Below are positions 23,186-34,689 of a stretch of DNA of 64,000 nt, in pieces. A model generated the notes under the pieces. That model searched no databases. It had not been told where the DNA came from and saw nothing but the letters and a program-made list of their open reading frames with translations. A program made the translations under genes and the position numbers. Position 1 is the first letter of the stretch. Every line of letters starts with the position of its first letter. Source of the stretch: Lumbricus terrestris (lineage: Eukaryota > Annelida > Clitellata > Crassiclitellata > Lumbricidae). The stretch covers positions 38,912,510 through 38,976,509 of the forward strand of contig OX457050.1 in the NCBI GenBank assembly GCA_949752735.1. Direction: 5' to 3'.

Positions 23186-23506
23186 CTCAACGCAGAATCC
23201 CACGCAATGGCGAATAATTTTTTTCTGCTAAAACGATAGATTACCCAGAAACGTAATAATTATACGGTTTAACACAGGTTATAAGTAACTGCTATCAGTT
23301 CATTACATGAAACTTAATAAATCGAAAAACATTGGCTTCCTGGTAAGGAGGACTTTCAACTGTACGCCGAATCTCCTAGACACAACTTTAACTTCGAACT
23401 ATTTAATGATCAACACCAACCACGACCGAAATTTGCTTTGCAAGCTTAAGACAAAACTGTTAAAAATGAATTTGCGGGCAAAACATTTATGACAGCTGTC
23501 ATCCGG

Positions 23507-24683
23507 GGTAATCCCGCAGTTTAGCGTCGTTAATTTCTTTTATTCTAAGGACAACAGAAACGTTATTATGCATATTATCAAAGAAACTGTCATTAGGCGA
23601 AATGTTTATGCGTAGTTTTCGCCCAGAATAACTAAAAAGTTCTTATGAATATCGTCTGAACGAAAGCGATTACGGTAAACGAACTCAAATTAAGAACATT
23701 GACCTTGATACTGCTTCCACTTCACTTATAGAAATACCGGCAAAACTCCGAATACCGGTCCCAAATTATTTCGCATGGCTTATCACATAGATATGCTTCT
23801 CCAATGCTTTCTTACTCACCCTCATATACAATGACGTCATTATTGAGGCCATTTTGGTTACCAGTACATTCTGAGTACATTCATCCCGCTTCTTGTTTTG
23901 GTCTGATGATTTTCATCTGTCATCCAACTTCGTGGTTTGTTATCAATATTTTCATCTGTGATTAAAATACTAATCGCCGCTGAAGTTACAATAAAAATCT
24001 TCAGACCAAAACAGGGTAATCCCGCAGTTTAGCGTCGTTAATTACCGCATGCTTGATAAATGGAAGCTGGATTGATGATTTTCATTCATGTATTTCAACA
24101 TGCATCCAGCTTCCATTTCTCAAGCGATGTGCTGAGGTTAAATATTATTGGCTAACCGGCAAATGGTGAATGGAAGCTGGATGAAGGTTCCTTATAGGTG
24201 AAATAGAAGCTGGATTGACAAAATAACGCTTGAGAACTGGAAGCCAGATTAATGATACATCACTTGAGAAATGGAAGCTGGATGCATGTTGAAATACATG
24301 AATAAAAATAATCAATCCAGCTTCCATTTATCAAGCATGCGGTAATCCATTAGAAGAAAAGAAATTAACGACGCTAAACTGCAACCCCAAAACAGGAAGC
24401 GGGATGATTTTTCTGATTTTCTTGAGTGCAATAAACGTTTTCGGCAGTTATCTACAAACGCTGTGAAGTGACAGTAAGACAAATGCTGTGAAATAATTTG
24501 GGACCGGTATTCGGAGTTTTGCCGAAATACCTTCATACAGCTTCTATTTAAGGTTTAAAAATGTCTTAAATGGAAGCCGGGTTAATGATAAAACACTTGA
24601 GAAATGGAAGTTGGATTAAGGTTTTAATAAATTCATGGCGTTCATGGCATCCGAAATTAACGACGCTAAACTGCGGGATTACC
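23507..24683. mobile_element. TU-like foldback element
   Basis: The termini GGTAATCCCGCAGTTTAGCG and CGCTAAACTGCGGGATTACC are perfect complements at the ends. A near-perfect 9-bp duplication GTCATCCGG/ATCATCCGG lies at 23498-23506 and 24684-24692. The same terminal sequence recurs inverted inside (about 24015 and 24375), as does a second pair (23735-23775 with 24490-24530), giving nested hairpins. The inner part carries AAATGGAAGCTGGAT repeats in both orientations. Confidence 0.85.
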
Positions 24684-24806
24684 ATCATCCGGCCAAAAAT
24701 TTCACATTTTCCCGTCGGAAAAATCTTTTAGGCATTCGCTCCGGAATTCGTGAAAAAACACCTAAATATCCTTTGCCTTTTCGTGCGTATACCCACACAC
24801 CCTTTG

Positions 24807-25038
24807 TGTAATCAAGGGTACCAGTATAAGCGGGTATACGGCGTACACTTACCTCCTGGAAAAAAACGGCATCGTACGCTCACCGCGAAAAACCAGAGTA
24901 TACGCGGGTATACAGCGTATACTCATACGCTGTATACCCGCGTATACTCTGGTTTTTCGCGGTGAGTGTACGATGCCGTTTTTTTTCAGGAGGTAAGTGT
25001 ACGCCGTATACCCGCTTATACTGGTACCCTTGATTACA
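24807..25038. mobile_element. 232-bp near-perfect palindrome (hairpin MITE)
   Basis: Two 114-nt arms with about two mismatches and a 4-nt loop (ACTC, 24921-24924). The ends are TGTAATCAAGGGTACC and its complement. No target duplication is certain. Such extreme arm identity implies very recent formation. Confidence 0.88.
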
Positions 25039-25378
25039 GCTCTGTCCGTAGTTGTGTTCTAAATTGTATTTAACGAAAATCTGACTTCCACGTCCATCCG
25101 TACAAAATGGCGAGCGACACTAAATGCGAGTTTTAACGTAATGAAAACTGGCGCCATAAAGTATGGCTCTGCCATCTAGTGAATGTCATATTGTGTATTT
25201 TCTACGTTGACTCAGATCTATAGAAACTGATGTGGTTCTGACGAACAGCATTGGTATAATAATTATTATATACTTCGTTGATTCAAGAAAAACTAAGTTG
25301 ACATACCGCAACTTATTACATGAAACAAAAAGTATTTTAAAGATGCAAATGGGCTAAAGTAACGAGTGTCCGCAGAAT

Positions 25379-25600
25379 TCAGGCTGGAAGCATGCGAAAG
25401 ATAGATTTCTGGTTCCTAGAGTTAACACTGCGAACAGTCCTAAAAAGAACACGATAGATGAAATTAAAATCATCTTTTCTAGGCAGTTCAAAGTCATGTG
25501 GTCGCGAACGTAGAGCGTAAGGTCTTTTAACAATAGGTGGAAATATGCTTCGGAGTAGGCCTACATGATAAAAATTCCAGATGACAAACTTTAAGAGTCT
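25379..25600 (-). pseudogene. Possible LINE C-terminal fragment
   Basis: Minus-strand open frame with PPIVKRPYALRSRPHDFELP, similar in kind to the basic C-terminal tail of LINE RT proteins. A similar plus-strand piece (ACPPIVRRLCALCFRLHDFEF-like) lies at about 21745-21840. Weak evidence. Confidence 0.35.
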
Positions 25601-25789
25601 AAAGTCAGCATCGTCAATCAAGCGGTCAAGGTCAGGGTAATGAGAAGGGAGGTATCCCAAACGCTTGACCTTTTGTAGGAAGCGTTGAAGTTTGAGGCGA
25701 TCTATTTGGATATGGTTAACTGTTCGTTTCTCTCATTGATTTTGCAGAGAAATTGCTGGTTGACGACTGAGGAGACCCCCCACTCTTAC

Positions 25790-25954
25790 CCTGCCGGACG
25801 CGGCGCTCCCCGTTGCCCAGGTTTTAACATTGGCTTCATCTTTCATAACCTCGGATAATAATACATATAGACAGGTGATCTCCTCAGTCCTTTCTCTTGC
25901 TGTTCTTCTTGAGAAAACATCCCTCTTGCACTCATGACTTGCGGCATCCGTCAT
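25790..25954 (-). CDS. Conserved 55-codon ORF ending in a splice donor (copy B)
   Basis: ATG at 25954, then 55 open codons up to GGCAGG|GTAAGAG, a consensus donor. The paralogous site in copy C (57094-57258) has the same length and frame. The protein (starting MTDAASHECKRDVFSRR) is basic, with no domain I recognise. It lies about 400 bp downstream of the channel stop, so it may be the first exon of a following gene, an alternative exon, or chance. Confidence 0.3.
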
Positions 25955-26354
25955 TAATTAAGGATCTTCTCCTCAATCTCGGTATAGGCTACACGCGTAT
26001 CCCGACACCGCGTGCAACGTCCCAAACATAATGTCCACTTGAGACATAAAGATTGCCATGAAGAGGTGGTGTGCTGAGCAACCGAACAGAGGAGGCTTTC
26101 CTCAGACGGTTGTTGCCAGATTTCGACCCTTTGCCAATTATTAGACAACAACAATATACAAATAGGTTCACTTGAGACATCTTGATTTAATGTCTATGAA
26201 CAAGTTTTCTTTAGTGCATCTGTGCATTTAGTAAGAAAATTAAATAGTTAATGTTCTGCTACAAGAGTCATACGCTATACACTGATTTGACCCAATCCAG
26301 TGTCCTTGTAGGGCCTATAGCCTACAAATGAAAAATGTTGGGTGCATATAATTT

Positions 26355-26806
26355 TCAACGGTGTTGCATTTTAGCGAACCTTGCAGAGGTTACAAGTTCA
26401 TTGAATAATTGTAAAAAAAACTGGGTAAATTCAACAATAGTGAGTATTGTTCCTCCGAGAATAAGTCCCAATGCACCACTAAAATTGCAAACTAGTGTGA
26501 GTATATCGTATGCTGGAATCGTTTGGATGTCGATGTAATTCAAGTCCGAGTAGAAGATATTCAGGAAGGTGAGTTCCTTGCTCAGCTTCGACATCGTCAG
26601 ATTCCGTCCCTTGAACTGCGACTTTTTCGACATGTAATTGAGGAAATGTTCTGACAGAGGACTTGTCGATATTGAATATGGATATGTTGGTTGATGGCAT
26701 TGAAGAGGACAATCGCACTTGCTTGATTCTCCGGATGATATGAACCGTTTCATTACTCTTGTAAAACAGTAATAGTATTGGTCTAATGAGCACACTTTTC
26801 CAGGGC
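26355..26806 (-). CDS. DEG/ENaC channel exon 7 (terminal), copy B
   Basis: A 452-bp terminal exon after TTTAAG, phase 1. It encodes the last extracellular Cys cluster (SSKCDCPLQCHQPTYPYSIS), the pre-TM2 segment LTFLNIFYSDLNY and TM2 with the pore (LGLILGGTILTIVEF), and ends ARFAKMQHR then stop, so the cytoplasmic tail is short. DEG/ENaC subunits form trimeric Na+-selective plasma-membrane channels. The usual selectivity-filter G-x-S is GGT here. Copy C exon 7 has the same length. Confidence 0.88.
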
Positions 26807-27217
26807 CTTAAATAAAGCAAGATAACATATAGAATAGACTTCATGAAAAGGCTGCAGGTAGTTGATTATATTATAGATAAAGAATCCAGTCAGTTTCAGA
26901 CTGTTGGTCAAAGTCACTAACCGCCATGATTATGCTTCGTCTATATCCTAAAGTCTTAAACGGAAATTGCTGTATTTCAAAGTTCAAAACTAGTAATATA
27001 AACAATGATTGCATGGCGAATATAACTTTATATTAGTCCTGTTCAAGACCAAATATGAATTAAGTATAACTGATTATCTAGGGGTTGAAAAATGGTTTTG
27101 GTTGCTCTCTGGTACAAAAGCGAAAGATCGACAAGAACGTGGGATGACTTCCCGCTTTCCTCCTCTCAGCGCTTCACTTAGCCTTTCCTTCGCCTGAATG
27201 ATGACATTGGTAGATGA

Positions 27218-27441
27218 GTTCATTCATTCATTCATTATAAAAATTTGTATAGCGTCCTTCAAGAAACTACTCAGAGGCGCTCCCAGCCTAGCCACGGCGA
27301 AAGAAAAGATTTAAGAGATTTAAGAAACAAAGATTGACTAGTCAGGTGGAGGGAATGAAGGTTAGAAGGGAGTTCGTTCCAGATTGACGGCCCTACAACC
27401 GAGAAGGCTCGGCGCTGTCTGGCAGCTAAGCGAGCCCGTGG
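27218..27441 (-). mobile_element. LINE 3' end (CR1/L2-like) with ATGA tail
   Basis: Encodes RRAFSVVGPSIWNELPSNLH and a stop, then the 3' tail GGGAGCGCCTCTGAGTAG and tandem GAATGAATG. A short duplication of GAGTT type flanks it, and copy C (near 59140) shows the empty site. The tail is shared with the SINE at 15197-15437. Confidence 0.8.
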
Positions 27442-28050
27442 AGTTGTGGGAAATGGCTCACAACATGCTTGACTGCAAAATATTATATTTTTTATTTCGT
27501 TAATAAGTCTTCTCATCACTTCATTTATACCACGGATTGTATGCACGATGCGTTAATTCTTGCCCGTTGAAAAGAAACACCGAAGATATTTGTTATTATT
27601 TATCATTCGGTTTCTCCACTATTATATCGATGTGAAGCATGATCAGCGGCAGACAGTGAATGTGCGCTTGTATGTAGACTTCTTGTGAACAGAACAGAGA
27701 TTATGGTTGGACTGTACTTTTACCATATGAGTGGAATGAGAGACGGTGGAGAAACCCGAACAAACAGTTACTGCGTGGACAGGAAGAGTTTAAATATCAA
27801 AATCTTCTTAATTATTTTAGTGATTCTTGGCTTCTTTCGACTTCGGGAGATGCCAGATCCAACGATTACGCTAATCGTGCTCTTTACATTGCCATGAACT
27901 TGCTGAAATATGCGGCAAACCCGTGACATTTTTCTTTAAAGCGTCAAAGTAGCAGGTGTCAAAAATCAAAATGAAAAAAAAACAAGAAATCAAAATGGAA
28001 AACGCCTACTAGGGGCCTAGCGTAAATCCTCAACACCCAGTAGGCTAGAC

Positions 28051-28669
28051 TGGTGACCGGACAAAATGGTAGCGAACAAAATGGTACGGACAAAATGGTA
28101 TGGACAAAATGGTACGGACAAAATGGTACGGACAAAATGGTATGGACAAAATGGTACGGACAAAATGATATGGATGAAATGAAAGCTGGATTAGTGAATT
28201 TTTATATATGAAACAGAAGCTGAATTAAAGAAAAGACGCAAGTGAAATGGAACCTGGATGAAGGCACTGCGCTGATATTTTTACATATGAAATGGAAGCT
28301 GGATTGCTGAAAATAACGCTTTAGATATAGAAGCTGTATCAGGGTATCTTCACAGCTCAAATAGAAGCTGGATTAATGATGGATGAATTACAAATGGAGG
28401 TTGATTTAAGGAATCTTATGGCTGAAATTGAAGCTGGATACATCATGAAACACATGAATGAAAGACATCAATTCAGATTCCATTTCTCGAGCATTTTTTT
28501 CGCCAATCCAGCCTCCTTTTCTCAAGCTTTTTTGTTCACTAGAGCTCTACTTCAGCCACAAAAGAGCCATCCACCCTCTATTTCAGCAATAAAATACCAT
28601 CATCCAGCTTCCATTTAAACATACCGTTTTGTCCGTACCATTTTGTCCGTACCATTTTGTCCTAGAACC
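28051..28669. mobile_element. TU-like foldback with AAAATGGTACGGACA arms
   Basis: The left arm has about seven 15-bp units (AAAATGGTACGGACA); the right arm has about three inverted units. The duplication GGCTAGAC lies at 28043-28050 and 28670-28677, and copy C (about 62050) keeps a near-empty site. The ends are (T)GGTGACC and AGAACC. The interior has inverted AAATAGAAGCTGGAT-type repeats. The small open frames inside are repeat translation only. Confidence 0.9.
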
Positions 28670-28809
28670 GGCTAGACCTATTCCTATTCGCCACAATACT
28701 ATCACGTAGAGGTCGGTAACTTTGCTGACGCATGCATGCACGCATACACCTCCTTGCATAGTGAGCATGCGCTTACTTTAAACCGTTAAAGAAATTAACA
28801 ATTTCGTAC

Positions 28810-28939
28810 CATTGAACGTAAACGGTCGACATTTACATTCCGACAGGAAATGAACCTCCATACATTGAGAAATGCATTTCATGAACGTGTAGTTTCCATC
28901 CTGACGACAATCACCAAAGGGCGAAGGCAACATAGACAC
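28810..28939 (-). CDS. DEG/ENaC channel exon 6, copy B
   Basis: A 130-bp exon, phase 0 in and phase 1 out, donor GTACGA. It encodes LPSPFGDCRQDGNYTF...C...C...ECKCRPF, the Cys-rich thumb/palm segment of DEG/ENaC channels. Reading past the donor meets a stop, which supports the boundary. The matching exon in copy C has the same length. Confidence 0.85.
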
Positions 28940-29048
28940 CTACATGTACAGACAAAGCAAGATAAATTGTGTATTTGATATCGGACTGGAAAACACTCTA
29001 AACAGTTTTTAATTTTAATAATTCGTCATTTAAGCCTCTATAGTATAT

Positions 29049-29553
29049 TGTTAGGTTCCACGACTCTTTACGACTGGTTCTTGTCCTAGGATGGGCTTTA
29101 GTCACGGACAGTTGACTTTCGTAGCCTAATGGGTGACACCTGGTGACGGACTGGTTCTATATAAGGAATGACTCCAGGGGGCGTGGAGGCATATAGCATA
29201 AGGATTTAGATAAGGGAAGAGTCTCTCGGCTGCAGGGTGGCTGCATGCGCAGTCTTCTTGTCAGAGGTCTCGTTAGACTAAGTTTAGGCTAGTTAAGGTT
29301 TGCTTTTCGTTACACCTAGACCAGGTGTCTTTAGTTAAGTTACTTCGTCGCCAGCCTGTTGCTGTTTGAAGATGTTTGTTCGTACGGTCGTCGCTGAAGG
29401 AACAACGCCGTTGACGACTTTCCACTGGACTGCAGTGTGGTAACTGTATCAGTTCGTTCTTATGTTGAATTATACCTTTAAACTATAGACACGAGTCATT
29501 TATTTGAGCTGAACTTAGAAGGGACCTTAACATAGGGGGCACGGCTCGTAACA
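29049..29553. mobile_element. Solo LTR (505 bp)
   Basis: Runs TGTTAGGTTCCACG...GCTCGTAACA, flanked by ATAT (29045-29048 and 29554-29557). Copy C near 62408 has the single ATAT target. A TATA box (CTATATAAGG) lies near 29158. It is unrelated to the 1448-bp LTRs. A solo LTR results from recombination between the two LTRs of a full element. Confidence 0.88.
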
Positions 29554-29788
29554 ATATAAGCAAGACCTCATTCTGCAACATTATAATGAGCATAGCTACA
29601 AAATTACGTTAAAAGAAATCTGGTAGCAGAACTCCCATATAAGATCCTCAATAGGAACCAAGGAAATAATTATAGTAGACCAATCATTAAATTATTCTGT
29701 CGCATCCTCGTAAAAGATAAAATTAATTGCAATTCAATTATAATAGCATAAGGATGCGTCGATATACTGGTTGTAGGAATTTACATAC

Positions 29789-29887
29789 GTTTCTGAGTGA
29801 AAACGAAATGGATGTTGAGACACCGGTTCCGACCCTGAATCCCGCCGCCTGCACAATAGGCTGGTCACGCGGGTCATGCAACATAAC
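29789..29887 (-). CDS. DEG/ENaC channel exon 5, copy B
   Basis: A 99-bp exon, phase 0 at both ends, between TTCTACAG and GTATGT. It encodes VMLHDPRDQPIVQ...GFRVGTGVS, the family's LHDP...P segment after the finger domain. It follows exon 4 (..GYK) in phase. Copy C exon 5 has the same length. Confidence 0.87.
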
Positions 29888-30087
29888 CTGTAGAAGACGA
29901 TTATAATATTTTTGAACCGTCTCGATCGGTAAAAATGGACGTAAGTGACAATGTGATTGAAAATTAACATCGCATATTTATTCACTCAATTGACCAATCA
30001 GAGGAAAACTCATAATTCGCCAATACCAAACAAAATAATAAAGAATCTGTCAGAAAGAAGATCTAAACTACACGTGCATGCACGTCA

Positions 30088-30490
30088 AAACTCTTAACTG
30101 GAACAGTCTTCCCAAAGAAATCCGCACGGTCACATCCCTTAGCCACTTTATAACCCTTGCATGTACACACACTAATTTATGTTACTTGAACTCAGTTTAT
30201 GTTTGTTAGTTAAGTTGTAGTTAAAAATTTAATATACGTAACTTTTTCTGTATAAATGTTATAAAGTCATAATAACGTCTATTTCCCTGGCCTGTTCAGC
30301 TTCTTCCTGGTAGGCCCATATAGGCCCCAACAAAGCGGGACTTGTCCCTTCTGGAGTGCCTATTGCTCCCTAATCTATATCCTAACTTCTTTGCCAAACG
30401 CATTAACACTTTAATTTAACTTGTGTTATACCATGTTCTGAATAATTATGCTTATTGTGGAATCAATAAATAATTCTGAATTGAAATAAT
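30088..30490 (+). mobile_element. LINE C-terminus and 3' tail
   Basis: A short plus-strand stretch reads LNWNSLPKEIRTVTSLSHF, the typical end of CR1/L2-like RT proteins. It is followed by about 300 bp of noncoding sequence ending in an A/T-rich tail. It interrupts the match between copy B and arm A. Confidence 0.65.
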
Positions 30491-30496
30491 TTTTTC

Positions 30497-30745
30497 CAAG
30501 ATGACGTTTATAGATGTACTGGAAGCTGATGTATTGAAAATTCCGAATTACGATCGGCCATTTTGGAAAATGGCCGCCATTGACGCCTTTTGGGAACGTT
30601 TGCAATGGCTCTGTTGAAATCCTCGCTTCTATCTATGTATGTTTAGACACCAAGATGTCGATTCTAAGTGTACTGGAAGCTGAGATAATTTAAACTCTGT
30701 AAACCGGGGGTCATTTTGAAAAATGGCTGCCATTTGGGCTAGGGG
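30497..30745 (+). repeat. Two imperfect units of about 140 bp
   Basis: Both contain CCAAGATG, GTACTGGAAGCTGA and ATTTTG(A/G)AAAATGG(C)(C/T)GCCAT. No coding potential was recognised. Confidence 0.6.
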
Positions 30746-31321
30746 TCAAATATGCAATGGCCCTAGAGCCAAATCTTTTTCTTGTGACATGTAGAATGTA
30801 CCAAATTTTATGCTTGTATCACAAAGTGAACAATTTTTGACCAGGCCGCTGTACTAGCAGCCCGATATTCAATGTAAAAACACACGAAAACCCATTATAT
30901 TTTGAACCCCATTTGGGGGTGACCCCATGGTCGGATTTTGTTCGATTTTGGATATGTTATTCAGCACAAAATTCTGAGCAGGAAACCGTGTTAAAAGCTT
31001 GTGTTGCAATTTTGCCCAGGTTCACTGTATATTTGAGCTAGATTGCCTGGACTACATCATCTATAATAATATTATATACAAAGGCATTTGGTTGTCATTT
31101 CACGGAAGGATCCGAACTTCAAGACAGTTGGTAAAGTGGCGAACATTGGTCTGGAAAAGATCTCAACAAACAAGAGAAGATAAGAAATAAATAAAATTAC
31201 TAGATAATCAACGCCAATAGGTAAATAGGAATACTGCATGGCTGTGTTGTTCTTTTGATAGGCCTACTATTCGATTACATTTTCCATTTAACGAATTGGT
31301 TTCTCTTTAGACTGGCTCTTT

Positions 31322-31492
31322 AAATCTTCAATACCCGCTAGAACAGGCTTAAAGCTAATAATATTAGCTTTAAGCCTGTTCTAGCGGGTATTGAAGATTT
31401 ATATTATTAGCTTTAAGCCTATTCTAGCGGGTATTGAAGATATATATATATTATATGTTATATATATATATATTATATATATATATATATTA
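31322..31492. repeat. Hairpin triplet and (TA)n
   Basis: A 38-nt inverted pair (containing TACCCGCTAGAACAGGCTTA) with a 3-nt loop, then a third direct copy of the right arm, then about 50 bp of TA repeats. Probably a hairpin MITE remnant. Confidence 0.75.
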
Positions 31493-31582
31493 TATGCTAC
31501 ACTTGCTTTGCTGACTCAGACTCCCTTATAAAGAGCAGAGTTGTTTTAAGCCACATTTACATGGAAACAATGAAAGGCTTAC

Positions 31583-31689
31583 CTTGTACCCAACAGCTGG
31601 AGTCGTAGCAAGAAAGCAATCAGATTGATTTGTCCACAGCACCAGACGAAGTCCATTATTGGCTCCAGGAATTGTCGTAACGTAATTTG
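31583..31689 (-). CDS. DEG/ENaC channel exon 4, copy B
   Basis: A 107-bp exon between GATACAG and GTAAGC. It encodes NGLRLVLWTNQSDCFLATTP and ends AVGYK at a codon boundary, leading in phase into exon 5. It begins in phase 1, whereas exon 2 ends in phase 0, so an exon of length 3n+1 must lie between them. Confidence 0.85.
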
Positions 31690-33588
31690 CTGTATCTTAA
31701 ATATTATTTAGAAGAAACTCGTTCAATATTTGAATGTATCAGACATTATAGCCCATCAAATGTGTTAGAAGCTATATAACCAAGACCGTAGTCAGGATTT
31801 TATTTCAACTTGAGCAAGCCAACAAGCAGCGATTCAACTGAATAAGGAGTTTGGAGGATGATTTTAAACTATTGTAAAATGTGACATAAAAATGGGGGTC
31901 TCAAAATTAAAGCTCCTTAGTCTTCACCTCATGCTTACGTTGTAAACATTATTACGGTATATCATTATTTCACGTCCAAAACACCCCTAGCTACGACCTT
32001 GTATCTGGCCATGATTGTATGTACATCCTACTAAGTGCCGTTTGAGAACAACCTTATTTTTCAACTCAAAATCGATTCAACTGACAAATCAGCCATAGGC
32101 TAAGTAAAACAAGACAAAAGCAAGCGAAAGACAAATTAAATAGATGTGTAAATAACTGGTAGGCTACTCCTCCAGAATAATGGATGGACCTTCAAATGGA
32201 TTAACCAGACAGAGAAAGGTCGTGCTAGCCATGGATATTGGGTAATCACAAGTGAATATTGTTGGCCTAAGTCAGGCTAATCGGTCAATCAGAATCTGGT
32301 GATCACAACTGTTAATCGTCAGAGTAAGTTTGTTCCAAACCAAATGCTTATCATCAGCTCAGCATTCATGAGTTAAAGAAACCATTCTGCTTTCAAAACC
32401 ATCTGACATATATTCGTCATGGACGCTACAGGCTATTATAAAAGACCGATTGCGAATAAAACAAAAATTGTCAGACCGCAAAAAAAATTATAGTATAGGT
32501 CTACTAGAAGAAAGAAATACACACAACATCATTAAAGAAAACTCGAGGATTCGCGTAGGTCGACTTTGAAATGAAACAAAATAAAAGCGAATATTCAACA
32601 ATGAACATAAAACTGGCAATCAAACTATAGACCTCGTTGTCATTTCAAAATTCCGTTACTTTGTTATAAGATGAGAGGAGTTTGGGTCACGGAATAAGAT
32701 AAACAAGTAGCCAAAGTGTGTAGGCCTTCTTTACTGAAACTCATGCAACGCACTGCGGGAGCATCATTATACATGTAAGAACAATCTAAGCGAGTTCATC
32801 GCTAAATTACTCCAATCAGTAGGCTACTAATTAAATCGGAGTGTTCGAATTGCATATAAATGATTACCTGGATTGAATGTTAAGCAAAATCCCTGATCAG
32901 TTTTTATCTTCTTTGTGATGTCTGAATTGCAAGGCAGATTCTCGAACGAACACTGAAATATTGTTCTATGCTGTTAAGTAATTTTTAACTAGGAGCCTAT
33001 TAAGACTAATTCCAAAGCGTAGGCCTATTCTACAGGATGGGCAGAAAAATGACCCCCTGGTTTTTGCCAATATCTTGGCCAAAAGTAAGAATTTTGAAAA
33101 GAAATTTTACAGGCTTAAAGACAACTCATATTTACACATGATGGCCAGATTTCATCAAAAATATTTCAAACATAACAAAAGTTGCACCACTTTCAGTGAG
33201 GCCATCCCGTTTTTTGACTTTTCAAAAACGTAACGCAATAAAAAGTAGCAAAAAACTATTGTATTAAGACACATCTCCAATAATTGTTTTGAAATGAACT
33301 TGATAGTGCTTCGCAACTTGTGTTCAATGCGCCCACCACCAGTGCCAAAAGTTCTTTTGAGTCTCTGCGAAGTTCTTGATAGCCCCGCTGATCATGGGCG
33401 GATACTTATGGGGGGGGCAGGAGGGACGGTCCCCTCCTAAGTTCGCGGTGGGGAGGACGGAGGTGCTTATATCCCCCAATATTTCAGACATATCGTCAAC
33501 ATTTTCTGGTGTTATTCACTGTTTATCCTTATTGATCAATTTTGTTAAGATGAAAACTTCAAATGTTACCATTTGCCTTGCCTTGCCT

Positions 33589-34662
33589 TCAACCTTCCTC
33601 GACACGAGGGTTGGTCGCATTTTGGACAGTTCTTCTCCATCCTCTCCTGTCTTCGGCTGCTCTCAACAATTGCTCTGTTGATAATCCCGTCCATTCACAC
33701 TTGTTGTCCCACCACCTCTTCCTAGGTCTTCCCCTTGATCTTGCTCCCGGAGCCGTTCCTCGCATGATCTCCTTCACTAAGCAGTTTCCATGTTTCCTCA
33801 TGATGTGTCCGAAGTATGACAACTTCCTTCCTTTAATTGACTCCAGTAGACTCCTTTCTACGCCAGCTGTCTCCAGAACCCATTCATTTGTTTTTTTCTC
33901 AGTCCATGATATTCCGAGGAATTTTCTTATACCTTTCATTTCAAATGCCTTTATTCTATCCTCATCACTCTTTTTTATTGTCCAACTCTCACAACCATAC
34001 ATCATCACTGGCCATATAAGCGTCCTCATTAACTTTAGCTTTGTAGATAGTTTGATGTTATGGCTTTTCCACAGTTTCTTCAGATCTGCACCTACTCCAT
34101 GTCCTCTCGCGATTCTTACTCTTATATCCTTGCTACACTCAGCATCTTTTGTTATGAGTGAGCCTAGGTACACGAATGTGTCCACTTGCTCTATCATGAT
34201 GTCCTGCACTTTGATGTTACATTGTTCCTCTGACAGCGCCATACACTTTGTCTTCCCCATGTTGATCTCCAGTCCTTTCTTTCGACCTTCCCTGTCCAAG
34301 CGAGACACCAGATCCTGCAGTTCTGCTTCTGTGCTTGCCATTAGCACTATGTCGTCCGCGTACCGCAAGTTTGTTACCCTTCTTCCTCCAATTTGAATGC
34401 CTCCTTCATATCCTTTAAGCGCTTCCCTCATGACCATTTCTGATAGTATGTTAAACAAAGATGACGAAATCACACACCCCTGCCTAACACCCCTTCTTAT
34501 CCTGAACTCACTCGACATTACACCGCCAATTTTTACCTTGGCTGTCTGCTTGCTATACAATTCGGCTACCAGGTTGATAATATGTGGTGGAAAGCCCATT
34601 TCAATCATTGATAACCATAGTTGTTCATGTGACACACAATCGAATGCCTTCTTAAAATTATG
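33589..34662 (-). pseudogene. LINE3 reverse transcriptase, 5'-truncated
   Basis: A 348-residue open frame continues upstream as FKKAFDCVSHEQLWL (RT motif A), then RRGVRQGCVISSSLFNIL (motif B), LRYADDIVLMA (catalytic YADD), INMGKTKCM and YLGS, with a long C-terminal connector ending GRPRKRWWDN. The 3' tail is GGCAA repeats (rc of CCTTGCCTTG near 33580). The frame is intact over its length, so the copy is fairly young, but motif A is cut at the 5' end and no endonuclease is present. Clade uncertain (RTE/RTEX-like). Confidence 0.85.
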
Positions 34663-34689
34663 TTACCATTACAGTTTGCAAATTGAAAA

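Larger units (their letters stand above)
25700..30075 (-). repeat. Direct duplication unit B (3' part of channel gene)
   Basis: This matches about 57005-62915 (copy C) in the same orientation and order: small conserved ORF, exon 7, introns, exon 6, exon 5. B alone has a LINE end (27218), a foldback (28051) and a solo LTR (29049). C alone has piggyBac-like elements at 58302 and 59689. Confidence 0.88.

Noticed and set aside
28376..28618. 80-codon plus-strand frame as a gene
   Set aside because: Lies within foldback inner repeats; no homology or splice context.
33563..34396. 277-codon plus-strand frame
   Set aside because: Antisense shadow of the LINE3 reverse transcriptase.
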